A stretch of 64,000 nt of DNA from Hydrocarboniphaga sp. Its GTDB lineage: Bacteria; Pseudomonadota; Gammaproteobacteria; Nevskiales; Nevskiaceae. Shown here piece after piece: positions 1 to 6,394 of this stretch. The notes beneath the pieces were generated by a model. It did no database searches and was not told the origin of the DNA. It saw only the letters and a program-made list of their open reading frames with translations. The stretch is taken from NCBI RefSeq assembly GCF_028291725.1, contig NZ_JAQGNT010000036.1, positions 53,344-117,343 on the forward strand, written 5' to 3'. Both the position numbers and the translations under genes were made by a program. Position 1 is the first letter of the stretch. Every line of letters begins with the position of its first letter.

Positions 1-1303
1 CCATGCGCAGGGGGTTGCGCTGGCGGCGAGGAAGCTCGGCATTGCCGCCTCCATCGTGATGCCGCGCACTACCCCGGGTATCAAGGTCGATTCGGTACGC
101 AGCCTCGGCGGCAAGGCGATCCTGCATGGCGATGCTTTCGACGACGCGTCCGCGCATGCCAGCGAGCTTGCCGAGCAACGCGGCATGACGATGATCCATC
201 CTTACGATGATCCCGACGTGATCGCCGGCCAGGGCACCGTGGCGCGCGAGATCCTGCAGCAGTTGGCGCCGCTGGGCGTATCGAGGCTCGACGCGGTGTT
301 CGTCTGCGTTGGTGGCGGCGGTTTGCTGGCCGGTGTTGCCGCGTGGATCAAGCAGCATAGCCCGAAAACCAAGGTGATCTGCGTCGAGCCGGACGACTCG
401 AACTGCATGGGCGCCGCGCTCGCCGCCGGCCGCCGGGTCCGCTTGCAGCAGGTGGGGCTGTTTGCCGACGGTGTTGCGGTGCGTCAGGCCGGCACCGAGC
501 CGTTCCGGATCGCGCGCCAGCTGGTCGACGACTGCATCACCGTCAGCGTCGATGAGATCTGCGCGGCGATCCGCGACATGTTCAACGAGAACCGCGCGGT
601 GCCGGAACCGGCCGGCGCGCTGGGCATCGCCGGCATCAAGCGCTGGGCGCAGACCCATGACGTCAGCGGCAAGACCTACTGCGCGATCGTGTCCGGTGCC
701 AATATCAACTTCGATCGCCTGCGGCATGTCGCCGAACGCGCCGAACTCGGCGACGACGCCGAAGCACTGCTGTCGGTGACGATCCCGGAGAAGCCGGGCA
801 GCTTCAAGCGCTTTCTGAAAGTGATCGGTCGTCGCTCGGTCACCGAGTTCAACTACCGCTACTCGTCGCCGAGCCAGGCGCATATCTTCGTCGGCATCAA
901 GCTCAGCGGCGGATCGGCCGAGCGTGCCTCCTTGATCGATGCACTGCGCCAGCAGGACTATCCGGTGCTCGACATGTCGGGCAACGAGATGGCGAAGATG
1001 CATGTGCGCTTCATGGTCGGCGGCCGCGCGCCCGGCCTGCACGATGAGCACCTGTTCCGCTTCGAATTCCCGGAGCGGCCCGGCGCGCTGGTCGATTTTC
1101 TGGACGCGGTGGGTGGCCGCTGGAACATTTCTCTGTTCCACTACCGCAATCACGGTGCAGCCAATGGCCGGGTGCTGTGTGCGCTGCAGCTGCCGCGCGG
1201 CCAGCTGGCCGAGTGCCGGCGTTCGCTGGATGAACTCGGCTACGAATACTGGATCGAGACCGCAAACCCCGCGTACCAGCTATTCTTGGGTACGCAGGTT
1301 TGA
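1..1303 (+). CDS. ilvA: Threonine ammonia-lyase (threonine deaminase), biosynthetic, 5' end missing
   Basis: This is the C-terminal part (about 433 residues) of the PLP enzyme that converts threonine to 2-oxobutanoate, the first step towards isoleucine. The frame is open from base 2 and enters the window at HAQGVALAARKLGI, which matches the conserved 'NHAQGVA' segment of the catalytic domain, so the PLP lysine and the start lie upstream. The glycine loop GGGGLLAGVA is visible. After about residue 245 come two ACT-like regulatory domains, as in the long isoleucine-feedback-inhibited form. The first in-frame GTG/ATG (56-61) lies well inside the fold and is not the start. ilvE lies far downstream in the window and is not in an operon with it. 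Confidence 0.95.
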   Translation, partial: HAQGVALAARKLGIAASIVMPRTTPGIKVDSVRSLGGKAILHGDAFDDASAHASELAEQRGMTMIHPYDDPDVIAGQGTVAREILQQLAPLGVSRLDAVFVCVGGGGLLAGVAAWIKQHSPKTKVICVEPDDSNCMGAALAAGRRVRLQQVGLFADGVAVRQAGTEPFRIARQLVDDCITVSVDEICAAIRDMFNENRAVPEPAGALGIAGIKRWAQTHDVSGKTYCAIVSGANINFDRLRHVAERAELGDDAEALLSVTIPEKPGSFKRFLKVIGRRSVTEFNYRYSSPSQAHIFVGIKLSGGSAERASLIDALRQQDYPVLDMSGNEMAKMHVRFMVGGRAPGLHDEHLFRFEFPERPGALVDFLDAVGGRWNISLFHYRNHGAANGRVLCALQLPRGQLAECRRSLDELGYEYWIETANPAYQLFLGTQV

Positions 1304-1325
1304 GCCTGCCATCAGGGAGTCTGAT

Positions 1326-1970
1326 ATGCGTCTGAAGCTGCTGCTGTCCGCTGTCGCGCCCGCCGCCGTTCTGGCCGGCGCCCTCCTGGCGATGTTTGCT
1401 CCCGCTGCCCAGGCGCAGTCGCTGGCCGGCTTCGTCGATGCGTACTACCTGCCGTGGACCGAGCTGAAGAGCAAGGTCGAGGACGACAACGGCAACTCGA
1501 TCAGCAACACCACCGATGGCGACGGCTATGGCGTCAAGGGCCTGCTGCGTCTGAATGAGAACATCGCCTTCGACGGCGAATATCAGAGCGCGAACTACGA
1601 CGGCTCGGCGGACCGCGACAGCTATCGCGCCGGCGCCGGTTACTACTGGCGCTATTTCGGTATCGCCGCGGACTACATCAACGAGTCGGTCGACGACGGC
1701 ACCACCAGTGAAGATGCCGACGGTGTCGGCATCTATCTGCGCACCAGCTGGCTGGCGATCAAGGGCCTGGCTTTCACCGGCGCGGTCGGCTACGTGCGCC
1801 TGGACCGCGACGGCGATACCTACGACGGCTTGGAATACAACGTCGGCCTGGATGTGCGTCTGAACGACTTCCTCGGCCTGTTTGCCGATTATCGCTCGAC
1901 CGACCTGAGCCACAGCAACTTCGATCTGCGGCTCAGCGATGCGCGAGCGGGCCTGCGCCTGGTTTTCTAG
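1326..1970 (+). CDS. Small outer-membrane beta-barrel protein
   Basis: The protein has 214 residues with a clear Sec signal peptide (MRLKLLL, then a hydrophobic stretch ending AAQAQS). The mature part alternates aromatic and polar residues (VDAYYLPW, GAGYYWRYFGIAADY) and ends LRLVF; a terminal aromatic residue is typical of BAM-assembled barrels. It resembles generic OmpA-like or YfaZ-like barrel proteins, but no specific family is recognised and no substrate can be inferred. The ATG at 1326 was chosen because GGGAG lies just upstream and the signal peptide starts there; the longer open frame from 939 overlaps ilvA. It starts 22 bases after ilvA and may be read through from it. Confidence 0.75.
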   Translation: MRLKLLLSAVAPAAVLAGALLAMFAPAAQAQSLAGFVDAYYLPWTELKSKVEDDNGNSISNTTDGDGYGVKGLLRLNENIAFDGEYQSANYDGSADRDSYRAGAGYYWRYFGIAADYINESVDDGTTSEDADGVGIYLRTSWLAIKGLAFTGAVGYVRLDRDGDTYDGLEYNVGLDVRLNDFLGLFADYRSTDLSHSNFDLRLSDARAGLRLVF

Positions 1971-1977
1971 GCCTGAT

Positions 1978-2063
1978 GTTGGGGTTCGCTGCGCTCACCC
2001 CAACCTACCCCCAACCTACGAATGGCGCCTTTGTAGGTTGGGGTGAGCGCAGCGAACCCCAAC
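1978..2063. repeat. REP-like inverted pair, family A
   Basis: Two perfect 31-base inverted arms lie at 1978-2008 and 2033-2063. Each arm read outward begins GTAGGTTGGGGTGAGCGC and can itself fold into a hairpin. The same sequence recurs at 45764-45839, 56230-56308 and 61602-61632. The organisation (GTAG tetranucleotide followed by a palindrome, paired head-to-head between converging genes) is that of REP/BIME elements mobilised by RAYT transposases. It lies between ilvA/OMP and the convergent EVE gene. Confidence 0.85.
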
Positions 2064-2082
2064 GATCACCGCCAGATCACCA

Positions 2083-2562
2083 CTAGATCCCCGCCAGCTT
2101 GCAGATGTACTTCCAATGCGCGGGCTGTACCGGTGTCACCGACAGCCGCGTGCCTTTCTCCAGAATCCGCAAGCCGCTCAGCCTGGCTTCATGCTCGCGT
2201 AGCGTGTTCAGCAGCACCGGCTTGTCGAGTTTCTGCACGAACTGCACATCGACCAGCAGCCAGCGCGGTTCTTCCTGCTTGGAGCCGGCGTCGTAGTAGT
2301 CGGATTTCGGATCGAACTGGGTCGGATCGGGATAGGCGTTCGAGATGATCTTCATCACGCCGTAGATGCCCGGCTCCGGGCAGCTCGAGTGATAGAAGAA
2401 CGACAGATCGCCTCGCTTCATCTGGTCCCTGAACATATTGCGCACCTGGTAGTTGCGCACGCCGTTCCAGGGTTCGATCTGCTTGGGTCTGCGGGCCAGA
2501 TCGTCGATCGAGAACGTGTCCGGTTCGGACTTCATCAGCCAGTGCGACAGTTTCTCGGGCAT
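2083..2562 (-). CDS. EVE-domain (thymocyte nuclear protein 1-like) protein
   Basis: The 159-residue protein consists of a single EVE domain, a PUA-like fold that binds modified bases in DNA or RNA. Family signatures are the start HWLMKSEPDTFSIDDL, WNGVRNYQVRNMFRDQM, GDLSFFYHSS and the acidic PDPTQFDPKSDYYD. The start at 2562 was chosen because the family begins just before HWLMKSEP; the longer open frame up to 2769 overlaps fau in another frame. It follows fau by 16 bases on the same strand, so the two are probably co-transcribed. The biological target in bacteria is unsettled. Confidence 0.9.
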   Translation of the reverse strand: MPEKLSHWLMKSEPDTFSIDDLARRPKQIEPWNGVRNYQVRNMFRDQMKRGDLSFFYHSSCPEPGIYGVMKIISNAYPDPTQFDPKSDYYDAGSKQEEPRWLLVDVQFVQKLDKPVLLNTLREHEARLSGLRILEKGTRLSVTPVQPAHWKYICKLAGI

Positions 2563-2578
2563 GTGATTTTCGAGTTGC

Positions 2579-3190
2579 TCAGGGAGGGAAGCGGATGAGT
2601 CCGCGCTCGGTGCAGACCGCGTGCAAGCGCACGTCCCAGGGATCGGCCGGTACGCTTTCGCACTGCTGCAGCGCGTAAGCATAGCCAAGCAGCCAGGGTT
2701 TTTGCCGGCCGTGCAGTCCGGCCAGAAAGCGATCGTAGTAGCCGCCGCCGGTGCCGAGCCTGTGACCATGGGCGTCGAAGCCGGTCAACGGCAATACGAT
2801 CGCATCGAGCTGGCGCGGCCTCGCGTGATCGCGCGCGCAAGGCTCGGCGATGCCGTGGCGGTTGCGACGCAGCTGCGTATCGCTGCGCAACTCGATCATG
2901 TGCATGTCGTCGCCGACCAGGCGCGGCACATAGACGCGCACGCCCTGCTGCAGAAGTCCCTCAATCAAGGGCTCGGTCGACAGCTCGGAGCGATAGGCAA
3001 GATAGACCGCGACGCGGCGTGCGTTGCGCGCCCTCAGCGCACGCAGCGCACGACGCGCACAGCGCGCGGCGTGTTCTCTGCGGATGCGCATCGCGACAGC
3101 CGCGCGCTGCTGGCGCAGCCTCCGGCGGAGCTGGCTTTTGCCGTCCACCGGTAAAGAATTAAAAGCGGTGCCTCCCACCTGCGCCGTCAT
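2579..3190 (-). CDS. fau: 5-formyltetrahydrofolate cyclo-ligase
   Basis: This enzyme converts 5-formyl-THF to 5,10-methenyl-THF with ATP. The sequence shows the basic N-terminal helix KSQLRRRLRQQRA, VAVYLAYRSELST, and the signature LTGFDAHGHRLGTGGGYYDRFL with its glycine loop. It sits directly downstream of the 6S RNA gene, the classical gammaproteobacterial ssrS-fau arrangement. The ATG at 3190 (203 residues) is adopted with an AAGG upstream, but it lies inside the 3' arm of the 6S RNA. A GTG at 3148 would give 189 residues, closer to the family norm, and would avoid the overlap. The start is therefore uncertain; the function is not. Confidence 0.9.
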   Translation of the reverse strand: MTAQVGGTAFNSLPVDGKSQLRRRLRQQRAAVAMRIRREHAARCARRALRALRARNARRVAVYLAYRSELSTEPLIEGLLQQGVRVYVPRLVGDDMHMIELRSDTQLRRNRHGIAEPCARDHARPRQLDAIVLPLTGFDAHGHRLGTGGGYYDRFLAGLHGRQKPWLLGYAYALQQCESVPADPWDVRLHAVCTERGLIRFPP

Positions 3191-3352
3191 TCGCTCGGTA
3201 CCTTGAGACGAGGTCTCAAGTGGGTGCCGCAATCCGTTTTTCGGGCTTCCCGCCAACAGCGCGGGCTTGCACGCCCAAACAGAATTGGCTCCCGGGGTTT
3301 GCAATTAGGCTCAAGGGGATTAGAGCAATCGTCGAACACTGCAGGAGACACC
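3167..3352 (-). ncRNA. ssrS: 6S RNA
   Basis: 6S RNA sequesters sigma-70 RNA polymerase holoenzyme. The region between zapA and fau on the minus strand has the hallmark elements: the closing stem (GGTGTCTCCTGC at the 5' end against GCAGGTGGGAGGCACC at the 3' end), the 5' segment TGTTCG followed by CCCCTTGAGCC, and the 3' hairpin ACTTGAGACCTCGTCTCAAG, equivalent to the E. coli CCTTGAACC...GGTTCAAGG hairpin. A TATGAT -10 box sits seven bases before the proposed 5' end. The predicted length of 186 nt matches the roughly 184 nt of E. coli. Ends are good to a few bases. Confidence 0.88.
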
Positions 3353-3358
3353 GAGGTC

Positions 3359-3364
3359 ATCATA
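3359..3364 (-). promoter_or_regulatory. -10 box of the 6S RNA promoter
   Basis: TATGAT on the minus strand, one base off TATAAT, ends seven bases before the proposed 6S 5' end at 3352. No strong -35 hexamer is visible. Confidence 0.6.
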
Positions 3365-3457
3365 ACACTGCATTCCCGTGCTGCCCGGATCGCTGCTGCC
3401 GCTTGTCGCAAAAGCCGCCTCCGCCCAGCGGTGATGCCTGCGGGCGCAGCGCGATGG

Positions 3458-3793
3458 CTACTCGAGTGTCAGCGTCGAGTCGATGTCGAGACGCATCTGG
3501 CGTACGCGCGCCAAGGCCGCGTCATCGGGATGCGCAACCGCATCCGAGCCTTTCAATTCCAGCAGTTCGCGCGCGATATTCAGCGCCGCCATCACCGCGA
3601 TGCGCTCGGCGCCCAGCGCCTTGCCGCGTTTGCGGATCGCGGTCATGCGCTCATTGAGGAAATCGGCCGATGCGACCAGCGCCTCATGTTCTTCCGCCGG
3701 ACACATCACCGTGTATTCGCGGCCCATGATGCGCACCGTGACACTGCGTGCGTCGCTCTTGCCGTCGTTATCTGTGGAGACTTTTGGGTTCAC
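3458..3793 (-). CDS. zapA: Cell division protein ZapA
   Basis: ZapA (111 residues) binds and bundles FtsZ at the septum. The N-terminal globular part shows VTVRIMGREYTVMCPAEE, followed by LNERMTAIRKRGKALGAERIAVMAALNIARELLEL and a C-terminal coiled-coil helix, all typical. The gene overlaps the upstream TIGR02449 gene by four bases (ATGA), implying translational coupling, and is followed by 6S RNA and fau in the conserved gammaproteobacterial order. Confidence 0.95.
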   Translation of the reverse strand: MNPKVSTDNDGKSDARSVTVRIMGREYTVMCPAEEHEALVASADFLNERMTAIRKRGKALGAERIAVMAALNIARELLELKGSDAVAHPDDAALARVRQMRLDIDSTLTLE

Positions 3794-3984
3794 GGATCCT
3801 GCTCGGTTTCCAGCTGCCGCACACGCTCGACGATGCCTTCGATGCGTCGCCGCAGTTCGCTGTTCAGGGCGACCATGCGATCGCGCTCCTGTTGCGCGCG
3901 GCGCGCCTCCAGGCGCGCCTGCCGGTAGGCGGCCGCGAGTCGCTGTATGCGCTGTTCGAGTTGCTCGAGTTCGGCTTCCAGCAT
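3790..3984 (-). CDS. TIGR02449 family small coiled-coil protein (ZapB-like)
   Basis: The protein has 64 residues, almost entirely heptad-patterned coiled coil (LEAELEQLEQRIQRLAAAY, then RIEGIVERVRQLE) with no membrane segment. Short coiled-coil proteins of the TIGR02449/ZapB type are encoded just upstream of zapA in many gammaproteobacteria and are thought to act with it in Z-ring organisation. The four-base overlap with zapA supports this. Direct evidence of function cannot be seen in the sequence. Confidence 0.8.
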   Translation of the reverse strand: MLEAELEQLEQRIQRLAAAYRQARLEARRAQQERDRMVALNSELRRRIEGIVERVRQLETEQDP

Positions 3985-4034
3985 GGCGCTGCGCTGCTTG
4001 TAGATGTCGCCGCAGTATAGCCGCGGGACGATGA

Positions 4035-4066
4035 GAAAAACCTCTCTCCGGGGAACGGGAGAGAGG
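4035..4066 (-). terminator. Rho-independent terminator downstream of the Do-type protease
   Basis: Read on the minus strand, a nine-base stem (CCTCTCTCC at 4041-4049 pairing with 4058-4066) is followed by TTTTT. It lies 23 bases after the protease stop codon and before the TIGR02449-zapA operon. Confidence 0.85.
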
Positions 4067-4088
4067 CGGGCAGGCGGCAGGATCGGGA

Positions 4089-5495
4089 TCAGCGGATGAT
4101 CAGGAACAGCGCGCCGGTGCCGCGCTGAATGTGCAGCAGCAGTTCGCTGGCCTTGGGGCCGGCGAGCTTGCTGAACTGGTCGATGGTCGTCACCGGCTGG
4201 CGGTTGACGCTGAGAATCACGTCGTCGGGGCGCAGGCCTGCATGTGCCGAAGCAGAACCCGGGGTAACTTCCTTGACCAGAATGCCGCCGGTGCGCAGGC
4301 GTTTGGCGGTCGCCTCGTCGATCGCGGTGAAGCTGGCACCGGCCAGCGCCGGATGCAGCTTGCTGCCGCTGGTGTCGCTGCCGCCTTCGGCCGTCGCCGC
4401 CGCCACGTCGGCACTCTTGCCGATCACCACGGTGACGGTCTTCGGCTTGCCGTTGCGCAGGATGTCGAGATCCACTTTCTCGCCGATGCGCATCAGGCCG
4501 ACGATGTTGCGCAGTTGCTGGAAGCTGGAGATTTCGCGGCCGTTGACTTTGAGCACGATGTCTTCGGACTTCAGGCCGGCCTTCTCGGCGGGCGAACCGG
4601 GCAGGATCTGGTTGATGACTGCGCCGCGCGTGGTTGTCAGGCCGAAAGCCTTGGCCAGAGCCGGATCCAGATCCTGGCCACCGATGCCGATGCGGCCGCG
4701 CTCGATGCTGCCGTATTGGATCAGCTGGTTCATCACCAGCTTGGCGAGGTTGGCCGGGATCGCAAAGCCGATGCCGATGTTGCCGCCGCTGCGCGACAGG
4801 ATCTGGCTCGGGATGCCGACCAGTTCGCCGCGCAGATTCACCAGAGCGCCGCCGGAATTGCCCGGGTTGATCGACGCATCGGTCTGGATGAAGTCCTGAT
4901 AGCCCGCGCCCATGCCCTGGCGGCCGAGGCCGCTGACGATGCCCGAGGTGACCGTGGTGCGCAGATCGAACGGCGAGCCGATCGCGACCACGAAGTCGCC
5001 GACTTCGAGTTTGTCGGAGTCGGCCATCGTCAGCGCCTTCAGGTCGTCGGCCTTGATCTGCAGCAGCGCGATGTCGGTGTCGGGGTCCTTGCCGATCAGC
5101 TTGGCTTCGAACTCGCGCCTGTCGACCAGGCTCACCTTGATCGTCTCGGCCTGATCGACGACGTGGTTGTTGGTGAGGATGTAACCCTTGGCGGCATCGA
5201 CGATCACGCCCGATCCGACCGCCTGGGTTTCGCGTTCCTGGGGTTCGTCCGGCACGTCGAAGAAGCGACGGAAGAACGGGTCCTGCAACAGCGGATTCTG
5301 CATCTCGGCCTTGGCCGTGACGGCGATGTTGACCACCGCTGGTGTTGCGATCTTGAGCATCGGCGCCAGTGACGGCAGCCCTTGCTGCAACGGCAGCCCC
5401 TGGGCCTGCGCTTGCGCCTGCGCCGGCAGCGCGGCGAGGTTGAACACCAACAACAGCGCCAGCGGCGCAACGATCTTGAAGACGGGTCGGAACAT
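4089..5495 (-). CDS. degQ: Do-family periplasmic serine endoprotease (DegQ/DegP-like)
   Basis: A 468-residue HtrA/Do protease for periplasmic quality control. It has an N-terminal signal peptide ending near LPAQAQAQ, then a trypsin-like domain with His111 (TNNHVVD), Asp141 (DPDTDIALL) and Ser214 (NPGNSGGAL). Two PDZ domains follow, roughly residues 265-365 and 375-465, each with a carboxylate-binding-loop region such as GLKSEDIVLKVNGREI. Length and domain order are standard. The start at 5495 gives the signal peptide directly; the open frame extends to 5609 without an export signal. The DegQ versus DegP assignment cannot be settled from sequence alone. A terminator follows. Confidence 0.93.
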   Translation of the reverse strand: MFRPVFKIVAPLALLLVFNLAALPAQAQAQAQGLPLQQGLPSLAPMLKIATPAVVNIAVTAKAEMQNPLLQDPFFRRFFDVPDEPQERETQAVGSGVIVDAAKGYILTNNHVVDQAETIKVSLVDRREFEAKLIGKDPDTDIALLQIKADDLKALTMADSDKLEVGDFVVAIGSPFDLRTTVTSGIVSGLGRQGMGAGYQDFIQTDASINPGNSGGALVNLRGELVGIPSQILSRSGGNIGIGFAIPANLAKLVMNQLIQYGSIERGRIGIGGQDLDPALAKAFGLTTTRGAVINQILPGSPAEKAGLKSEDIVLKVNGREISSFQQLRNIVGLMRIGEKVDLDILRNGKPKTVTVVIGKSADVAAATAEGGSDTSGSKLHPALAGASFTAIDEATAKRLRTGGILVKEVTPGSASAHAGLRPDDVILSVNRQPVTTIDQFSKLAGPKASELLLHIQRGTGALFLIIR

Positions 5496-5605
5496 CGGGG
5501 CAATCTCGGCAATGACGAAAGGAGCGGAGCGGTGGCGCGCGAACTGCGGCGCGCCTAGGACCGTATACCGATACGCGAGTTCGCGCGTCGGGACGGCTGG
5601 CGATC

Positions 5606-6238
5606 TCAATTCAGACGAATGCGCGGATTCAGGCTGTAGCGGCCGGTGATGCTCGCGCTGGCCAGCACATGCGGCCGGATCGCAGCCAGTACATCAGTCG
5701 CGGAGAACCTGTCATCGACCGGGCAGCGCTCGATGTCGAGCGCGAAGACTTCGAAGCGGTAGTGATGCGGCACGCTGTCGTTCCACGGCGGACAGGGGCC
5801 GTCGTAGCCGAGATAGCTGCCTTCCATATCGGCATCGCCCTTGAACCAGCCGGTGTAGTCGTTGGTGCCCTGGCGCGAGCCTTCGGGGCCGGCCGGCTGC
5901 TGCTTGCCGCGAGCGATCACGCCGTTGGAAGACGCACCTTCTTCGATCGAGCTGACACTAGCTGCGATATCGATCATCACCCAGTGCACGAACGCGCTGC
6001 GCGGCAGTTTCAGCGGTACTTCGCGATCGTCCTTGTTGACGTCGTCGGCTTTGCTCGGCGCATCCGGATCGATGCACAGCAGCGCGAAGCTCCTGGTATC
6101 GGACGGCACGCCGCTCCAGCTCAGCTCGGGATTCAGATTGTCCGACAGGCGCACGCGACCCTTCGGTGCCTTGATTGCGAATGCGCAGCGGCCCGGTACC
6201 ACGCCACCATCGGGAAAGCTCTTGCTCGTCAGTTTCAT
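5606..6238 (-). CDS. YbhB/YbcL family Raf-kinase-inhibitor-like (PEBP) protein
   Basis: The 210-residue protein belongs to the phosphatidylethanolamine-binding protein family. Characteristic segments are LNPELSWSGVPSDTRSFALLCIDPDAP, FVHWVMIDI, NDYTGWFKG, YDGPCPPWNDSVPHHY and FEVFALD; the ligand-pocket DPDAP and PPxxxxxHxY motifs are intact. No signal peptide is present, so it is probably cytoplasmic. The start at 6238 is the family-typical MKLTSKSFPDGG. The molecular role of bacterial members is poorly known. It stands alone between degQ and the DUF1302 gene, all on the minus strand. Confidence 0.9.
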   Translation of the reverse strand: MKLTSKSFPDGGVVPGRCAFAIKAPKGRVRLSDNLNPELSWSGVPSDTRSFALLCIDPDAPSKADDVNKDDREVPLKLPRSAFVHWVMIDIAASVSSIEEGASSNGVIARGKQQPAGPEGSRQGTNDYTGWFKGDADMEGSYLGYDGPCPPWNDSVPHHYRFEVFALDIERCPVDDRFSATDVLAAIRPHVLASASITGRYSLNPRIRLN

Positions 6239-6394
6239 GCGGTTCGTCCTGATTGTCGTTTTATGTTCCGGGGCGTCTGCGTGAAGCAGCGACGGCCGCA
6301 CTCCTGCGAGCACGATCCGCCGATTATGAAACAGAGCGCCGTGAACCGGCCAGCGGATGCGCAGCTGTCGAGCGCATCCGCTGCTGCACGAGCT

